NCBI GenBank assembly: GCA_023416275.1
Contig: JAEZIB010000177.1
Location: forward strand, 1 to 9,099
Reading direction: 5' to 3'
DNA length: 9,099 nucleotides
Source of the DNA: Bacillota bacterium
GTDB lineage: Bacteria > Bacillota > Clostridia > Acetivibrionales > DSM-1351
This document shows, piece by piece, positions 1 to 6,511 of this stretch. Made by a program: the position numbers and the translations under genes. Numbering within the stretch: the stretch's first letter is position 1; the number at the start of each line of letters is the position of its first letter. Below the pieces are notes generated by a model. The model saw nothing but the letters and a program-made list of their open reading frames with translations. It had not been told where the DNA came from and made no database searches.

Positions 1-550
1 AATCAAGAGCTGGTATAGCTGCTTCAGCCAATAGGTCTGCAACACCGGAGACAATTTTGCTTTTAAGCTGGCCAGTAATTCCATCTACAGTAAATAAGCT
101 GGCGGTTCCAAAAACCTCTCTGAGGAAAACTGTAGGATCAGCTACCTTAAAGGAATATACGCCAAACATTCTAATTCTAATCATGCCAAACTCTGCATCT
201 CTCATCATTATAGGGTTTGTAGTACCCCATTTGCAGTTTGTAAACTGTTTTGTATTAACAAAGTAGACTTCTGATTTAAAAGGAGAGTTAAAACCATACT
301 TCCAAGACTTGAGCTTTGTTAATACAGGAAGGTTTTGTGTATCAAGAGTGTATCTGCCCGGTGTAAAAACGTCTGTGAGCTGACCTTCATCAACAAATAC
401 CGCCATTTGAGATTCTCGTACAGTTAACTGTGCTCCCATTTTGATTTCTTTGTTTTCAACTGGGAATTGGTATACCATCACATTTGAGCTATTATCAGTC
501 CATTCAATAACTTCAATAAACTGAGACTTTATAAAATTGAATAATCCCAT
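1..550 (-). CDS. SPFH/Band-7 domain protein of the YdjI family (partial, 3' end beyond the left edge)
   Basis: Reading leftward from an ATG at 550-548 gives 183 codons with no stop before base 1, so the C-terminal part is missing. The protein begins MGLFNFIKSQFIEVIEW, followed by stretches typical of the family: QFPVENKEIKMGAQLTVRES at about residues 28-47, VDEGQ and PGRYTLDTQNLP at about 52-75, a KYGFNSPF segment, and RDAEFGMIRIRMFGVYSF near 121-138. I recognise this as the SPFH-domain family once labelled 'virion core protein', represented by Bacillus subtilis YdjI. There is no N-terminal membrane segment, so the protein is probably cytoplasmic or peripheral to the membrane. In B. subtilis, YdjI works with YdjG and YdjH to dock a PspA-type protein at the membrane; whether such partners follow here cannot be seen. 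An AGGAGG at 560-555, 4 nt before the ATG, supports the start. The gene is divergent from pepF. Family assignment is confident, exact role is not. Confidence 0.9.
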   Translation of the reverse strand, partial: MGLFNFIKSQFIEVIEWTDNSSNVMVYQFPVENKEIKMGAQLTVRESQMAVFVDEGQLTDVFTPGRYTLDTQNLPVLTKLKSWKYGFNSPFKSEVYFVNTKQFTNCKWGTTNPIMMRDAEFGMIRIRMFGVYSFKVADPTVFLREVFGTASLFTVDGITGQLKSKIVSGVADLLAEAAIPALD

Positions 551-554
551 ATTT

Positions 555-560
555 CCTCCT
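555..560 (-). promoter_or_regulatory. Ribosome binding site of the SPFH gene
   Basis: The minus strand reads AGGAGG here, followed by AAAT and the ATG at 550. The match to the anti-Shine-Dalgarno sequence is complete. It fixes the start of a gene whose other end is outside the window. Confidence 0.8.
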
Positions 561-611
561 TGAGCTAGAATTTAGTAAAAAACTATTTAATAATGCAATC
601 ACGTCAAAGCA

Positions 612-639
612 ATTATGATAGACGCATTTTAATATACAA
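612..639 (-). promoter_or_regulatory. Candidate sigma-A promoter for the SPFH gene (proximal)
   Basis: On the minus strand, TTGTAT (639-634) and CATAAT (617-612) are separated by 16 nt, a plausible -35/-10 pair that would give a leader of about 55 nt. The flanks are very AT-rich, so chance matches are likely. A second candidate lies further upstream at 715-687. Confidence 0.3.
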
Positions 640-686
640 TTCATTCATTATATATACTTTACCATATTAATTCCAAAATTTAAATA

Positions 687-715
687 ATAGTATGTGCATA
701 TTTAATTTGAAACAA
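687..715 (-). promoter_or_regulatory. Candidate sigma-A promoter for the SPFH gene (distal)
   Basis: On the minus strand, TTGTTT (715-710) and TACTAT (692-687) are separated by 17 nt. The spacing is ideal and four of six bases match consensus in each hexamer. It would give a leader of roughly 130 nt. It competes with the proximal candidate at 639-612; nothing in the sequence decides between them. Confidence 0.3.
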
Positions 716-734
716 TTTACTAATTAATCTTTAG

Positions 735-780
735 CCTTGATACGCTTGCACGCCATAGATTTTTTATGCATTAAAGCTGA
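735..780 (+). repeat. Possible decayed right-arm fragment of the MITE-like repeat
   Basis: Bases 755-768 (ATAGATTTTTTATG) match copy 1 at 3303-3316 exactly. Similarity continues leftward when small gaps are allowed: CC-TTGATA at 735-742 matches CCATTGATA, and CACGCC matches CACACC. To the right, AAAG and CTGA loosely match the terminal AAAGATTGAG. No left arm was found upstream. The 14-bp identity is AT-rich, so chance similarity is possible; I regard a relic as somewhat more likely than not. Confidence 0.4.
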
Positions 781-1279
781 TTTGTTATCTATATTAAGGT
801 GGCTGAATAATCACTCAATCTGCTTAATTTTTATAATAAACCTTGGAAATGCGTGGAATTTATTCTTCGATTGTTCTATAATTTAATAGTGAATATCAAA
901 ATATTATGCAATATTATTTAATTTGTGTGCAAACTAATTAAAAATAGCAAAATAATATTTTCTTATTCAAGACTGTATAGCCTATTTGACTTGATGATGT
1001 ATTAATACTGTTTAGTGATTTTCTGCTTGGTTTGAAGATGATAAGATAATTTATTTAATATTTGTGCTTTATAGCTGATATGGTTGCAGTTTGGGCTTGA
1101 ATTTGTCTTGAACCAAATGGATAGTAGTTTTATTTGATAAAAATAATAGGTCATTACGAACACTGTAAGTAGTTTTGATTCAATGCTTAATAGCACTCTT
1201 TACAAGTTTTAATTTTTACTAAAGGCAACTACGGTTCAAAGTCTTAGCACCATTAGTTATGGGATTTAGCTGATAGTAA

Positions 1280-1307
1280 TTGACTTTGAAAGTTATTGAA
1301 ATATGAT
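1280..1307 (+). promoter_or_regulatory. Sigma-A promoter for pepF
   Basis: TTGACT (1280-1285) and TATGAT (1302-1307) are separated by 16 nt, each one or two bases from consensus. Transcription would start near 1314, leaving a short leader of about 20 nt that still includes the GGAGG ribosome binding site at 1323-1327. This is the best promoter match in the window and sits where one is needed. Confidence 0.65.
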
Positions 1308-1322
1308 TTTTAAAAATATATT

Positions 1323-1327
1323 GGAGG
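1323..1327 (+). promoter_or_regulatory. Ribosome binding site of pepF
   Basis: GGAGG lies 8 nt before the ATG at 1336. It confirms that start, as no other in-frame start is as well placed. Confidence 0.8.
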
Positions 1328-1335
1328 TATACTAA

Positions 1336-3141
1336 ATGGCTACAAATAAGAATTTACCTAAGAGAGAAGATATTAATTTACAGTTCAAATGGAAGCTAGA
1401 AGATGTTTATAGCGACATTTCATTGTGGGAAAAGGACTTTAAAAAAGTCAAAGGCATTGCAATTCAAATAGAAGGCTTTAAGGGTAAGCTGGCCGAAAGT
1501 TCGCAAATGCTTTTGGATTGCTTAAAAATGAGTGATGAATTATTGTCCCTTAATGACAAGGTTTTTGTCTTTGCTAGAATGAAACGTGATGAGGACAATG
1601 GAAATTCTACTTACCAAGCGCTGACTGACAGGGCATCCACCCTTGCTACAGAAGTTTTTGCGGCAATTTCATTTATTGTTCCGGAAATGCTCAATATTCC
1701 TGAGGACAAGTTATTATCGTATGCTAAGTCAGACAAGGAGCTTTCAGTGTACCTGTTTATGATACAGGAAAGCTTGAGACAAAAGGAGCATATTCTATCC
1801 GAGAAAGAAGAGCAACTTCTTGCTATGTCAGCTGAAATATCTGATGCAGCAGGAGATGTCTTCACCATGTTCAATAATGCAGATATCAAATTCCCTTACA
1901 TAAAGGATGAGGAGGGGGAAGAGGTTGAGGTCACGAAGGGAAGGTATGTTGCTTTTCTTGAAAGCAAGGACAGACGCGTTAGAAAGGATGCCTTTGATGC
2001 GGTTTACAGCACCTACAGGAAGGTAAAAAATACATTAGCTACTACTCTTACAGCTAATGTAAAGAAGAATAGATTTTATTCAATGGTTAGAAAATACCCA
2101 TCTGCTATTGAAGCATCCCTTGATAATGACAATGTTTCCGTTAATGTATATAATAATCTCATAGAAACTATAAATAATAATCTTAATTTGCTGGACAGAT
2201 ATTTAAAATTGAGAAAAAAGGCATTGAAATTAGAGGAACTCCATATGTATGACCTATATGTGCCAATGGTTGAAGAATTTGATAAGAAAATACCATATGA
2301 AGAGGCTAAAGCAACTATTTTAGAGGCTCTAAAACCTCTAGGTGAAGAATATATTGGATACCTTCAAAAGGGAATGAATTCAGGCTGGATTGATGTCTAT
2401 GAAAATGAAGGAAAGACTAGCGGTGCATATGCATGGGGTTCCTATAAAACTCATCCTTATGTTCTGTTAAACTATCAAGATAAAATTAATGATGTATTTA
2501 CGCTTGCACATGAAATGGGACATGCCCTTCATTCCTTTTATACTAACATGACACAGCCATATGTTTATTCGGAATATAAAATATTTGTCGCAGAGGTTGC
2601 TTCAACAGTAAATGAATCACTTCTGATGAGATATTTGCTGCCAAGGGCAAAGAGCAAGCAGGAAAAAGCATATCTTTTGAATCATTACCTCGAAGAATTC
2701 AGAGGAACTGTTTTCAGACAGACAATGTTCGCTGAGTTCGAAAAGATAATTCACGAAAAAGTAGAACAGGGCGATGCTCTTAATTCTAAAGAACTTTGCG
2801 ATATGTATTATCAATTAAATAGAAAATATTTTGGAGAGACAGTTAATGTTGATGAGGACATTTCCATGGAATGGTCAAGAATACCTCACTTCTACAGCAG
2901 CTTCTATGTTTATAAATATGCTACAGGCTTTTCAGCAGCCACAGCTATTGCAGAAAAAATACTAACAGAGGGAAAGCCAGCTGTTGACAAGTATCTGGAA
3001 TTTTTGAAGAGCGGGGGTTCAAACTATCCAATTGAGCTGTTAAAAATAGCAGGAGTGGACATGTCATCACCACAGCCTATTCAAGATGCATTGGCTGTAT
3101 TTGAGAAAACTCTCGATGAGCTGGAGGGAATTCTGGGCTAA
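1336..3141 (+). CDS. pepF: Oligoendopeptidase F (M3B family zinc metallopeptidase)
   Basis: This 601-residue cytoplasmic zinc endopeptidase is expected to cut short peptides internally, in peptide recycling or use of imported oligopeptides. The N-terminal part (KREDINLQFKWKLEDVY, residues 8-24) is typical of PepF. An oligopeptidase F N-terminal domain occupies roughly residues 110-190, followed by the M3 catalytic domain to about 590. The zinc motif HEMGH is at 392-396, with H392 and H396 as ligands and E393 as the catalytic base. E420, in VAEVAS, is the expected third ligand by alignment with thimet oligopeptidase FVEAPS. The C-terminal substrate-binding stretch with HFYSSFYVYKYATG is at 518-531. 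Length matches the family (about 600 residues) and there is no signal peptide or membrane segment. A good promoter and GGAGG site precede the ATG. A MITE-like repeat begins 18 bp after the stop. The M29 aminopeptidase gene follows in the same direction, suggesting a shared role in peptide breakdown. Confidence 0.96.
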   Translation: MATNKNLPKREDINLQFKWKLEDVYSDISLWEKDFKKVKGIAIQIEGFKGKLAESSQMLLDCLKMSDELLSLNDKVFVFARMKRDEDNGNSTYQALTDRASTLATEVFAAISFIVPEMLNIPEDKLLSYAKSDKELSVYLFMIQESLRQKEHILSEKEEQLLAMSAEISDAAGDVFTMFNNADIKFPYIKDEEGEEVEVTKGRYVAFLESKDRRVRKDAFDAVYSTYRKVKNTLATTLTANVKKNRFYSMVRKYPSAIEASLDNDNVSVNVYNNLIETINNNLNLLDRYLKLRKKALKLEELHMYDLYVPMVEEFDKKIPYEEAKATILEALKPLGEEYIGYLQKGMNSGWIDVYENEGKTSGAYAWGSYKTHPYVLLNYQDKINDVFTLAHEMGHALHSFYTNMTQPYVYSEYKIFVAEVASTVNESLLMRYLLPRAKSKQEKAYLLNHYLEEFRGTVFRQTMFAEFEKIIHEKVEQGDALNSKELCDMYYQLNRKYFGETVNVDEDISMEWSRIPHFYSSFYVYKYATGFSAATAIAEKILTEGKPAVDKYLEFLKSGGSNYPIELLKIAGVDMSSPQPIQDALAVFEKTLDELEGILG

Positions 3142-3159
3142 AATAGCATCGCTTGAAAG

Positions 3160-3330
3160 ACTCAAACTTTGCAGTTGAATATATTCCTTAAAGACTAGTA
3201 AGCTTAGGTGTGGTAGCAATATTAAATGAAAAGTTGCATAATTTACTACTGATTCTAGCAATTATTTTGGAACAACAAACCATTGATAATTCAACCACAC
3301 CAATAGATTTTTTATGTGCAAAGATTGAGG
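3160..3330 (+). repeat. MITE-like repeat, copy 1 (171 bp, long form)
   Basis: The left end (ACTCAAACTTTGCA, 3160-3173) and right end (TGCAAAGATTGAGG, 3317-3330) are inverted repeats matching at 12 of 14 positions. The left 30 bp match copy 2 at 26 of 30 positions, all four differences being transitions. The right 58 bp (3273-3330) match copy 2 (4553-4610) at 49 of 58. The middle holds 68 bp more than copy 2, including GGTGTGGT (about 3206-3213), which can pair with ACCACACC (about 3294-3301) and so add an internal stem. It begins 18 bp after the pepF stop. No clear target-site duplication and no coding capacity were seen. It could be a non-autonomous mobile element or a transcribed 3' structural element. 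Confidence 0.75.
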
Positions 3331-3377
3331 AACTAATATATTAACTTTCAATAATTATAACAATTTACACTAAAAAT

Positions 3378-3382
3378 GGAGG
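3378..3382 (+). promoter_or_regulatory. Ribosome binding site of the M29 aminopeptidase gene
   Basis: GGAGG lies 6 nt before the ATG at 3389, fixing that start. I found no convincing promoter between the repeat and this site, so the gene may depend on read-through from pepF. Confidence 0.8.
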
Positions 3383-3388
3383 ATAAAA

Positions 3389-4504
3389 ATGAAGGATACA
3401 CGTGTAGAAACACTTGCTGCCAATTTAATAAATTATTCCTGTGAGTTAAAAGCAGGGGAGAAGATACTAATTGAGAATGTAGGTAACGAAATGCCGCTAT
3501 CAAGGGCGCTAATTCGTGAGGCATATAAAGTTGGTGCCATACCATACTTGACAGTCAAAAATCCAGAACTTGACCGTGTTATTCTTGAACAATGTACAGA
3601 GGAACAAATGAAGGATATGGCTCGGTATGAACTAGCTCGTATGAAGGATATGGATGCATATATTGGTATACGTTCTGGTGACAATGTTAGTGAAAAGGCT
3701 TCAGTTCCAGCTGATAAAATGAAGCTGTATATGTCTCTTTTTTCAAAGCCTGTTCATTCTGAGGAACGTGTAAATAATACAAAATGGTGTGTTATGAGAT
3801 ATCCAACTCATTCAATGGCACAGCTGGCAAATATGCCGACAGAATACTTTGAGGATTTCTATTTTGATGTTTGTAATCTAGACTACAAGAAAATGTCAGT
3901 AGCTATGGATTCTCTTGTAAAAATAATGGAAGCAACAGATAAGGTTAGAATTACGGGGAAAGGAACAGATTTGAGCTTTTCAATAAAAGGTCTACCAGCT
4001 ATAAAGTGTGACGGTAAAATGAATATTCCTGATGGAGAGGTGTTTACAGCTCCAATTAAGGATTCAGTAAACGGTATCATAACATATAACTGCCCAGCTG
4101 TTTATCAGGGTGTTACATTTGAGAACATCTGCCTTGAATTTAAGGAAGGTAAAATAATCAAGGCAACATCAAATGATACCCAGCGTATTAATGAAATATT
4201 TGACACAGACGAGGGCGCAAGATATGTTGGAGAATTTGCAATTGGGGTAAATCCATACATTGAAAATCCAATGAAGGATACATTATTTGACGAGAAAATC
4301 AAAGGCAGTCTGCATTTTACACCAGGCAGCTGTTATGACGAATGTCCCAATGGAAATAAATCTTCTATACACTGGGATTTGGTATTTATTCAAAGACCAG
4401 AATATGGCGGTGGAGAGATATGGTTTGATGATAAGCTAGTCAGAAAAGACGGTTTGTTTGTATTAGAAGAATTAAAGTGTTTAAATCCTGAGAATTTAAA
4501 GTAA
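3389..4504 (+). CDS. M29 family metallo-aminopeptidase (AmpS/AmpT-like)
   Basis: The 371-residue product is a cytoplasmic two-metal aminopeptidase that releases N-terminal amino acids from peptides. Its N-terminus (LAANLINYSCELKAGEKILI, about residues 9-28) is the usual M29 opening, followed by a Rossmann-like region. All five metal ligands known from Thermus AmpT have visible counterparts: E245 in TFENI, E282 in VGEFAIGVN, H309 in GSLHF, and H328 and D330 in IHWDLV. CYDECPNG, between the last two groups, sits where the catalytic tyrosine is expected. Spacing between E245 and E282, and between H309 and H328, is shorter than in the Thermus enzyme, consistent with a compact subfamily. There is no signal peptide or membrane segment. 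The gene lies 247 bp after pepF in the same direction, with repeat copy 1 between them, and repeat copy 2 starts 3 bp after its stop. It plausibly completes degradation of peptides cut by PepF. Substrate preference cannot be read from sequence. Confidence 0.93.
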   Translation: MKDTRVETLAANLINYSCELKAGEKILIENVGNEMPLSRALIREAYKVGAIPYLTVKNPELDRVILEQCTEEQMKDMARYELARMKDMDAYIGIRSGDNVSEKASVPADKMKLYMSLFSKPVHSEERVNNTKWCVMRYPTHSMAQLANMPTEYFEDFYFDVCNLDYKKMSVAMDSLVKIMEATDKVRITGKGTDLSFSIKGLPAIKCDGKMNIPDGEVFTAPIKDSVNGIITYNCPAVYQGVTFENICLEFKEGKIIKATSNDTQRINEIFDTDEGARYVGEFAIGVNPYIENPMKDTLFDEKIKGSLHFTPGSCYDECPNGNKSSIHWDLVFIQRPEYGGGEIWFDDKLVRKDGLFVLEELKCLNPENLK

Positions 4505-4507
4505 TAA

Positions 4508-4610
4508 ACTCAAACTTCGCAGTTGGATATACTTCTTCAAGCATTTTTAAGGCAACAAACCATTGATAATTCTACCGTAGCAATAGATTTTGTATATGCG
4601 AAGTTTGAGT
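4508..4610 (+). repeat. MITE-like repeat, copy 2 (103 bp, short form, perfect inverted ends)
   Basis: The ends ACTCAAACTTCGCA (4508-4521) and TGCGAAGTTTGAGT (4597-4610) are perfect 14-bp inverted repeats. Beyond a 6-nt bulge (GTTGGA), TATAC at 4528-4532 can pair with GTATA at 4592-4596, extending the stem to 19 bp. A small inner hairpin is possible from ATTG/CAAT (4562-4565 and 4581-4584, approximately) with CTA/TAG inside. Both arms match copy 1 in the same orientation; a 68-bp central part of copy 1 is absent. It begins 3 bp after the aminopeptidase stop and ends 34 bp before the next start, so it fills nearly the whole spacer. No T-run follows the stem directly, so it is not a standard intrinsic terminator. 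Confidence 0.8.
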
Positions 4611-4630
4611 AAAAAAGAATATTTTTTTAT

Positions 4631-4635
4631 AGGGG
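4631..4635 (+). promoter_or_regulatory. Ribosome binding site deciding a GTG start
   Basis: AGGGG lies 9 nt before GTG at 4645. No ATG nearby in this frame has a comparable site, and a start here keeps the positively charged residues before the first membrane segment. This supports the GTG over a later start. Confidence 0.6.
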
Positions 4636-4644
4636 TATTAAACT

Positions 4645-6507
4645 GTGGAAATTAAAAAGCTGTTTCTAAAAAATTTATATGTAAAAGTCTTGTTCTTCAC
4701 AATACCTCTAATTTCTTTGTTTATTATTGAATTTGCAACAAGAGGTAATTTAACTAGTATCTTTGAATGGATAATAAAGGCACCTATACAATTTACTCTT
4801 TCATTAGCTTTGCTATATGCTATTTATATAGTTATATGTGCAATTTTTAAGCATGCAGGGGTTGCAGCTCTTTTTTATTCAGCTTTGTGTGTACTTTTGG
4901 CAGCCATTGTAGGAAGCAAAAGAGAGATACTAGGAGTGCCTTTAATGCCATGGGATATAATGAGTAGTTTAAATGTGGCTGGGCTTATTGGAAGCATGAA
5001 TGTGGCACAGTTTAAGTTTTTGTATAATTGGATTTTTATATTATCTTTTATATGTATTATTGCTATTCTTGTTGTAATTTTTATTTATCAAAAATCAGTA
5101 TTTAGTCTTAATAAGAAGTCAAGAATAATTACCTCAATGCTGGGAGGAGTAGTAATTGTAGCGGTTTTCATTACATTACCTAAAGCTAGCATTGAGGAAT
5201 CTCCTACAACTATTTGTGAACAAAATGGATATATTCGTGGGTTTATTGTGAATGCACAGCTATGGGCAGAAATGGATGAAGATAGCACAGAGCTGGTTTA
5301 TAACGATGATTTTAAGTATAAATTTACAGCTGGTGAGGCAACATCTAATATAAAGCCAAATGTTATTTTTATAATGAGTGAAGCCTTTTGGGATGCAACT
5401 TTATTGCCTAATATAGTTTTTTCTGAAGACCCAATACCAAATTTTCATGCCCTTCAAAAATCGGCTATCAGCGGAGAAATGGTTTCGCCTACATATGGGG
5501 GTCTAACCTGCAATGTTGAATTTGAGATAATGACTGGCTTATCGCTTAAGTATTTGCCCTATCAAACAACAGCATATACTACAAGCATCAAAAGGGAAAT
5601 TCCGGCGATGCCAGCATACTTTAAAGAGCTTGGATATCAAACAATTGCTGTTCATCCATATGAAAAGTCCTTTTTTAAACGTAATTCAATATATCCAATG
5701 CTTGGTATAGACAGATTTGTTACTCAGTCAGATATGCCAAATGCCCAAATAAAAGGAGAGTATATTTCTGATGACACCTTTGCGGACTACATTATCTCAG
5801 AGTATGAGAAGGCTGAAAAACCAGTTTTTATGTATAATATTTCTATGCAAAATCACTGGCCATATACTAGTGACAATTATTACAAAGATAATATGTTTCA
5901 AATTCAAACCAATAAAAACCTAGACAAGGAAAGTATAACTGCTTTACAAAACTATGCACAGGGTATAAATGATGCAGACAAGAGCCTAAAGAAAGTAATA
6001 GATTATTTTACAAATGTAAAAGAGCCAACTGTAGTAATATTTTTAGGTGATCATTTACCGGCATTGACAGATCAGCTTGGAGTATATAAGAAACTTGGCT
6101 TTATTGATAAATCTGTTAATGATGCTGACCTGTTTAAGGGCACTGAAGGCAAAAATATAGAAAATAGGAATATGCTAATAGATAATCAGAGAATATTAAA
6201 AACTCCGTATCTAATTTGGTTTAATTACAAAACAGGTACTGAAAAAGGGAGAACACTCAGCTCGAATTTTATGGGTGCATACGTTATGTCAAAAATAGGA
6301 GTGAAGATACCACCTTTTTATAATTTTTTGCTGGATTACTCTAACAAAGTACCTGTAAATAGACATTTCCTTTCAGTCCTTAGTAATGGTGTTTCCTATA
6401 AGAATACACCTTCCAAATATAAGGATTATGAATATACCTATGAGAAGGTTCAAAAAGACATATTATATGGAGAACAAGAAGATAGGGAGTTATTTTTTGC
6501 AGAATAG
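4645..6507 (+). CDS. LTA synthase-family membrane phosphotransferase (sulfatase fold)
   Basis: The 620-residue product is predicted to have five N-terminal membrane helices (about residues 11-31, 43-68, 71-90, 125-149, 161-181) and a large extracellular alkaline-phosphatase-like domain (about 235-600). This is the LtaS plan. Such enzymes move glycerol-phosphate or related groups from phosphatidylglycerol onto a polymer or glycan at the outer membrane face. LtaS-type active-site residues are visible: E246 in IMSEAF, nucleophile T288 in GGLTCNVEFE, R346 in FFKRN, H404 in QNHWPY, and metal-binding D469 and H470 in LGDHLP. The catalytic threonine (not cysteine or serine) argues for phosphotransfer over sulfate hydrolysis. 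The family includes LTA synthases, primases and other phosphoglycerol transferases, and sequence alone does not separate them, so I give no symbol. It starts at GTG behind repeat copy 2 and ends 4 bp from the convergent SNF2 gene. Confidence 0.92.
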   Translation: MEIKKLFLKNLYVKVLFFTIPLISLFIIEFATRGNLTSIFEWIIKAPIQFTLSLALLYAIYIVICAIFKHAGVAALFYSALCVLLAAIVGSKREILGVPLMPWDIMSSLNVAGLIGSMNVAQFKFLYNWIFILSFICIIAILVVIFIYQKSVFSLNKKSRIITSMLGGVVIVAVFITLPKASIEESPTTICEQNGYIRGFIVNAQLWAEMDEDSTELVYNDDFKYKFTAGEATSNIKPNVIFIMSEAFWDATLLPNIVFSEDPIPNFHALQKSAISGEMVSPTYGGLTCNVEFEIMTGLSLKYLPYQTTAYTTSIKREIPAMPAYFKELGYQTIAVHPYEKSFFKRNSIYPMLGIDRFVTQSDMPNAQIKGEYISDDTFADYIISEYEKAEKPVFMYNISMQNHWPYTSDNYYKDNMFQIQTNKNLDKESITALQNYAQGINDADKSLKKVIDYFTNVKEPTVVIFLGDHLPALTDQLGVYKKLGFIDKSVNDADLFKGTEGKNIENRNMLIDNQRILKTPYLIWFNYKTGTEKGRTLSSNFMGAYVMSKIGVKIPPFYNFLLDYSNKVPVNRHFLSVLSNGVSYKNTPSKYKDYEYTYEKVQKDILYGEQEDRELFFAE

Positions 6508-6511
6508 ATGC

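Larger units (their letters stand above)
551..1335. other. Long AT-rich spacer between divergent genes
   Basis: About 785 bp separate the SPFH start (minus) from the pepF start (plus). Because the genes diverge, no terminator is expected and none was seen. The content I can support is the SPFH ribosome binding site and two weak minus-strand promoter candidates on the left, a possible decayed repeat fragment at 735-780, and a good promoter and ribosome binding site for pepF at the right end. The middle (about 785-1260) holds only short open frames without ribosome binding sites or protein-like composition. A perfect TATAAT at 877-882 has only a weak -35 (TGGAAT, 854-859) and no gene after it. 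No tRNA, riboswitch or recognisable small RNA was found. Confidence 0.6.

Noticed and set aside
57..266. Plus-strand open frame opposite the SPFH gene
   Set aside because: It overlaps a clearly recognisable SPFH coding sequence on the other strand and has no family resemblance of its own.
1002..1196. 64-codon open frame on the minus strand in the divergent spacer
   Set aside because: No ribosome binding site, no recognisable motif, and composition as expected from random AT-rich DNA.
1210..1260. Another possible repeat fragment (AAGGCAAC near 1222-1230)
   Set aside because: Only 8 bases match copy 2 and the flanks do not align; such a match is expected by chance in a spacer of this length.
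551..1335. Riboswitch or T-box leader before pepF
   Set aside because: No conserved T-box, SAM, lysine or other leader motif was recognised, and the best promoter leaves a leader of only about 20 nt.
4597..4628. Intrinsic terminator at the right end of repeat copy 2
   Set aside because: The stem is strong, but A-runs follow it and the T-run at 4622-4628 starts 11 nt later. The loop of the main stem is also very long. This is not a standard terminator shape on either strand.
4605..4633. Promoter formed by the right end of repeat copy 2 (TTGAGT, 17-nt spacer, TATAGG)
   Set aside because: The spacing is ideal, but transcription would start near 4640, after the AGGGG ribosome binding site at 4631-4635, leaving the GTG start without it. 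The -10 match is also modest and the spacer is simple A and T runs.
4645..6507. Annotation as an arylsulfatase
   Set aside because: The catalytic position is a threonine in the LtaS-type GGLTCNVEFE context, and no sulfatase CxPxR maturation motif is present. With the five membrane helices, this points to the phosphotransferase branch.
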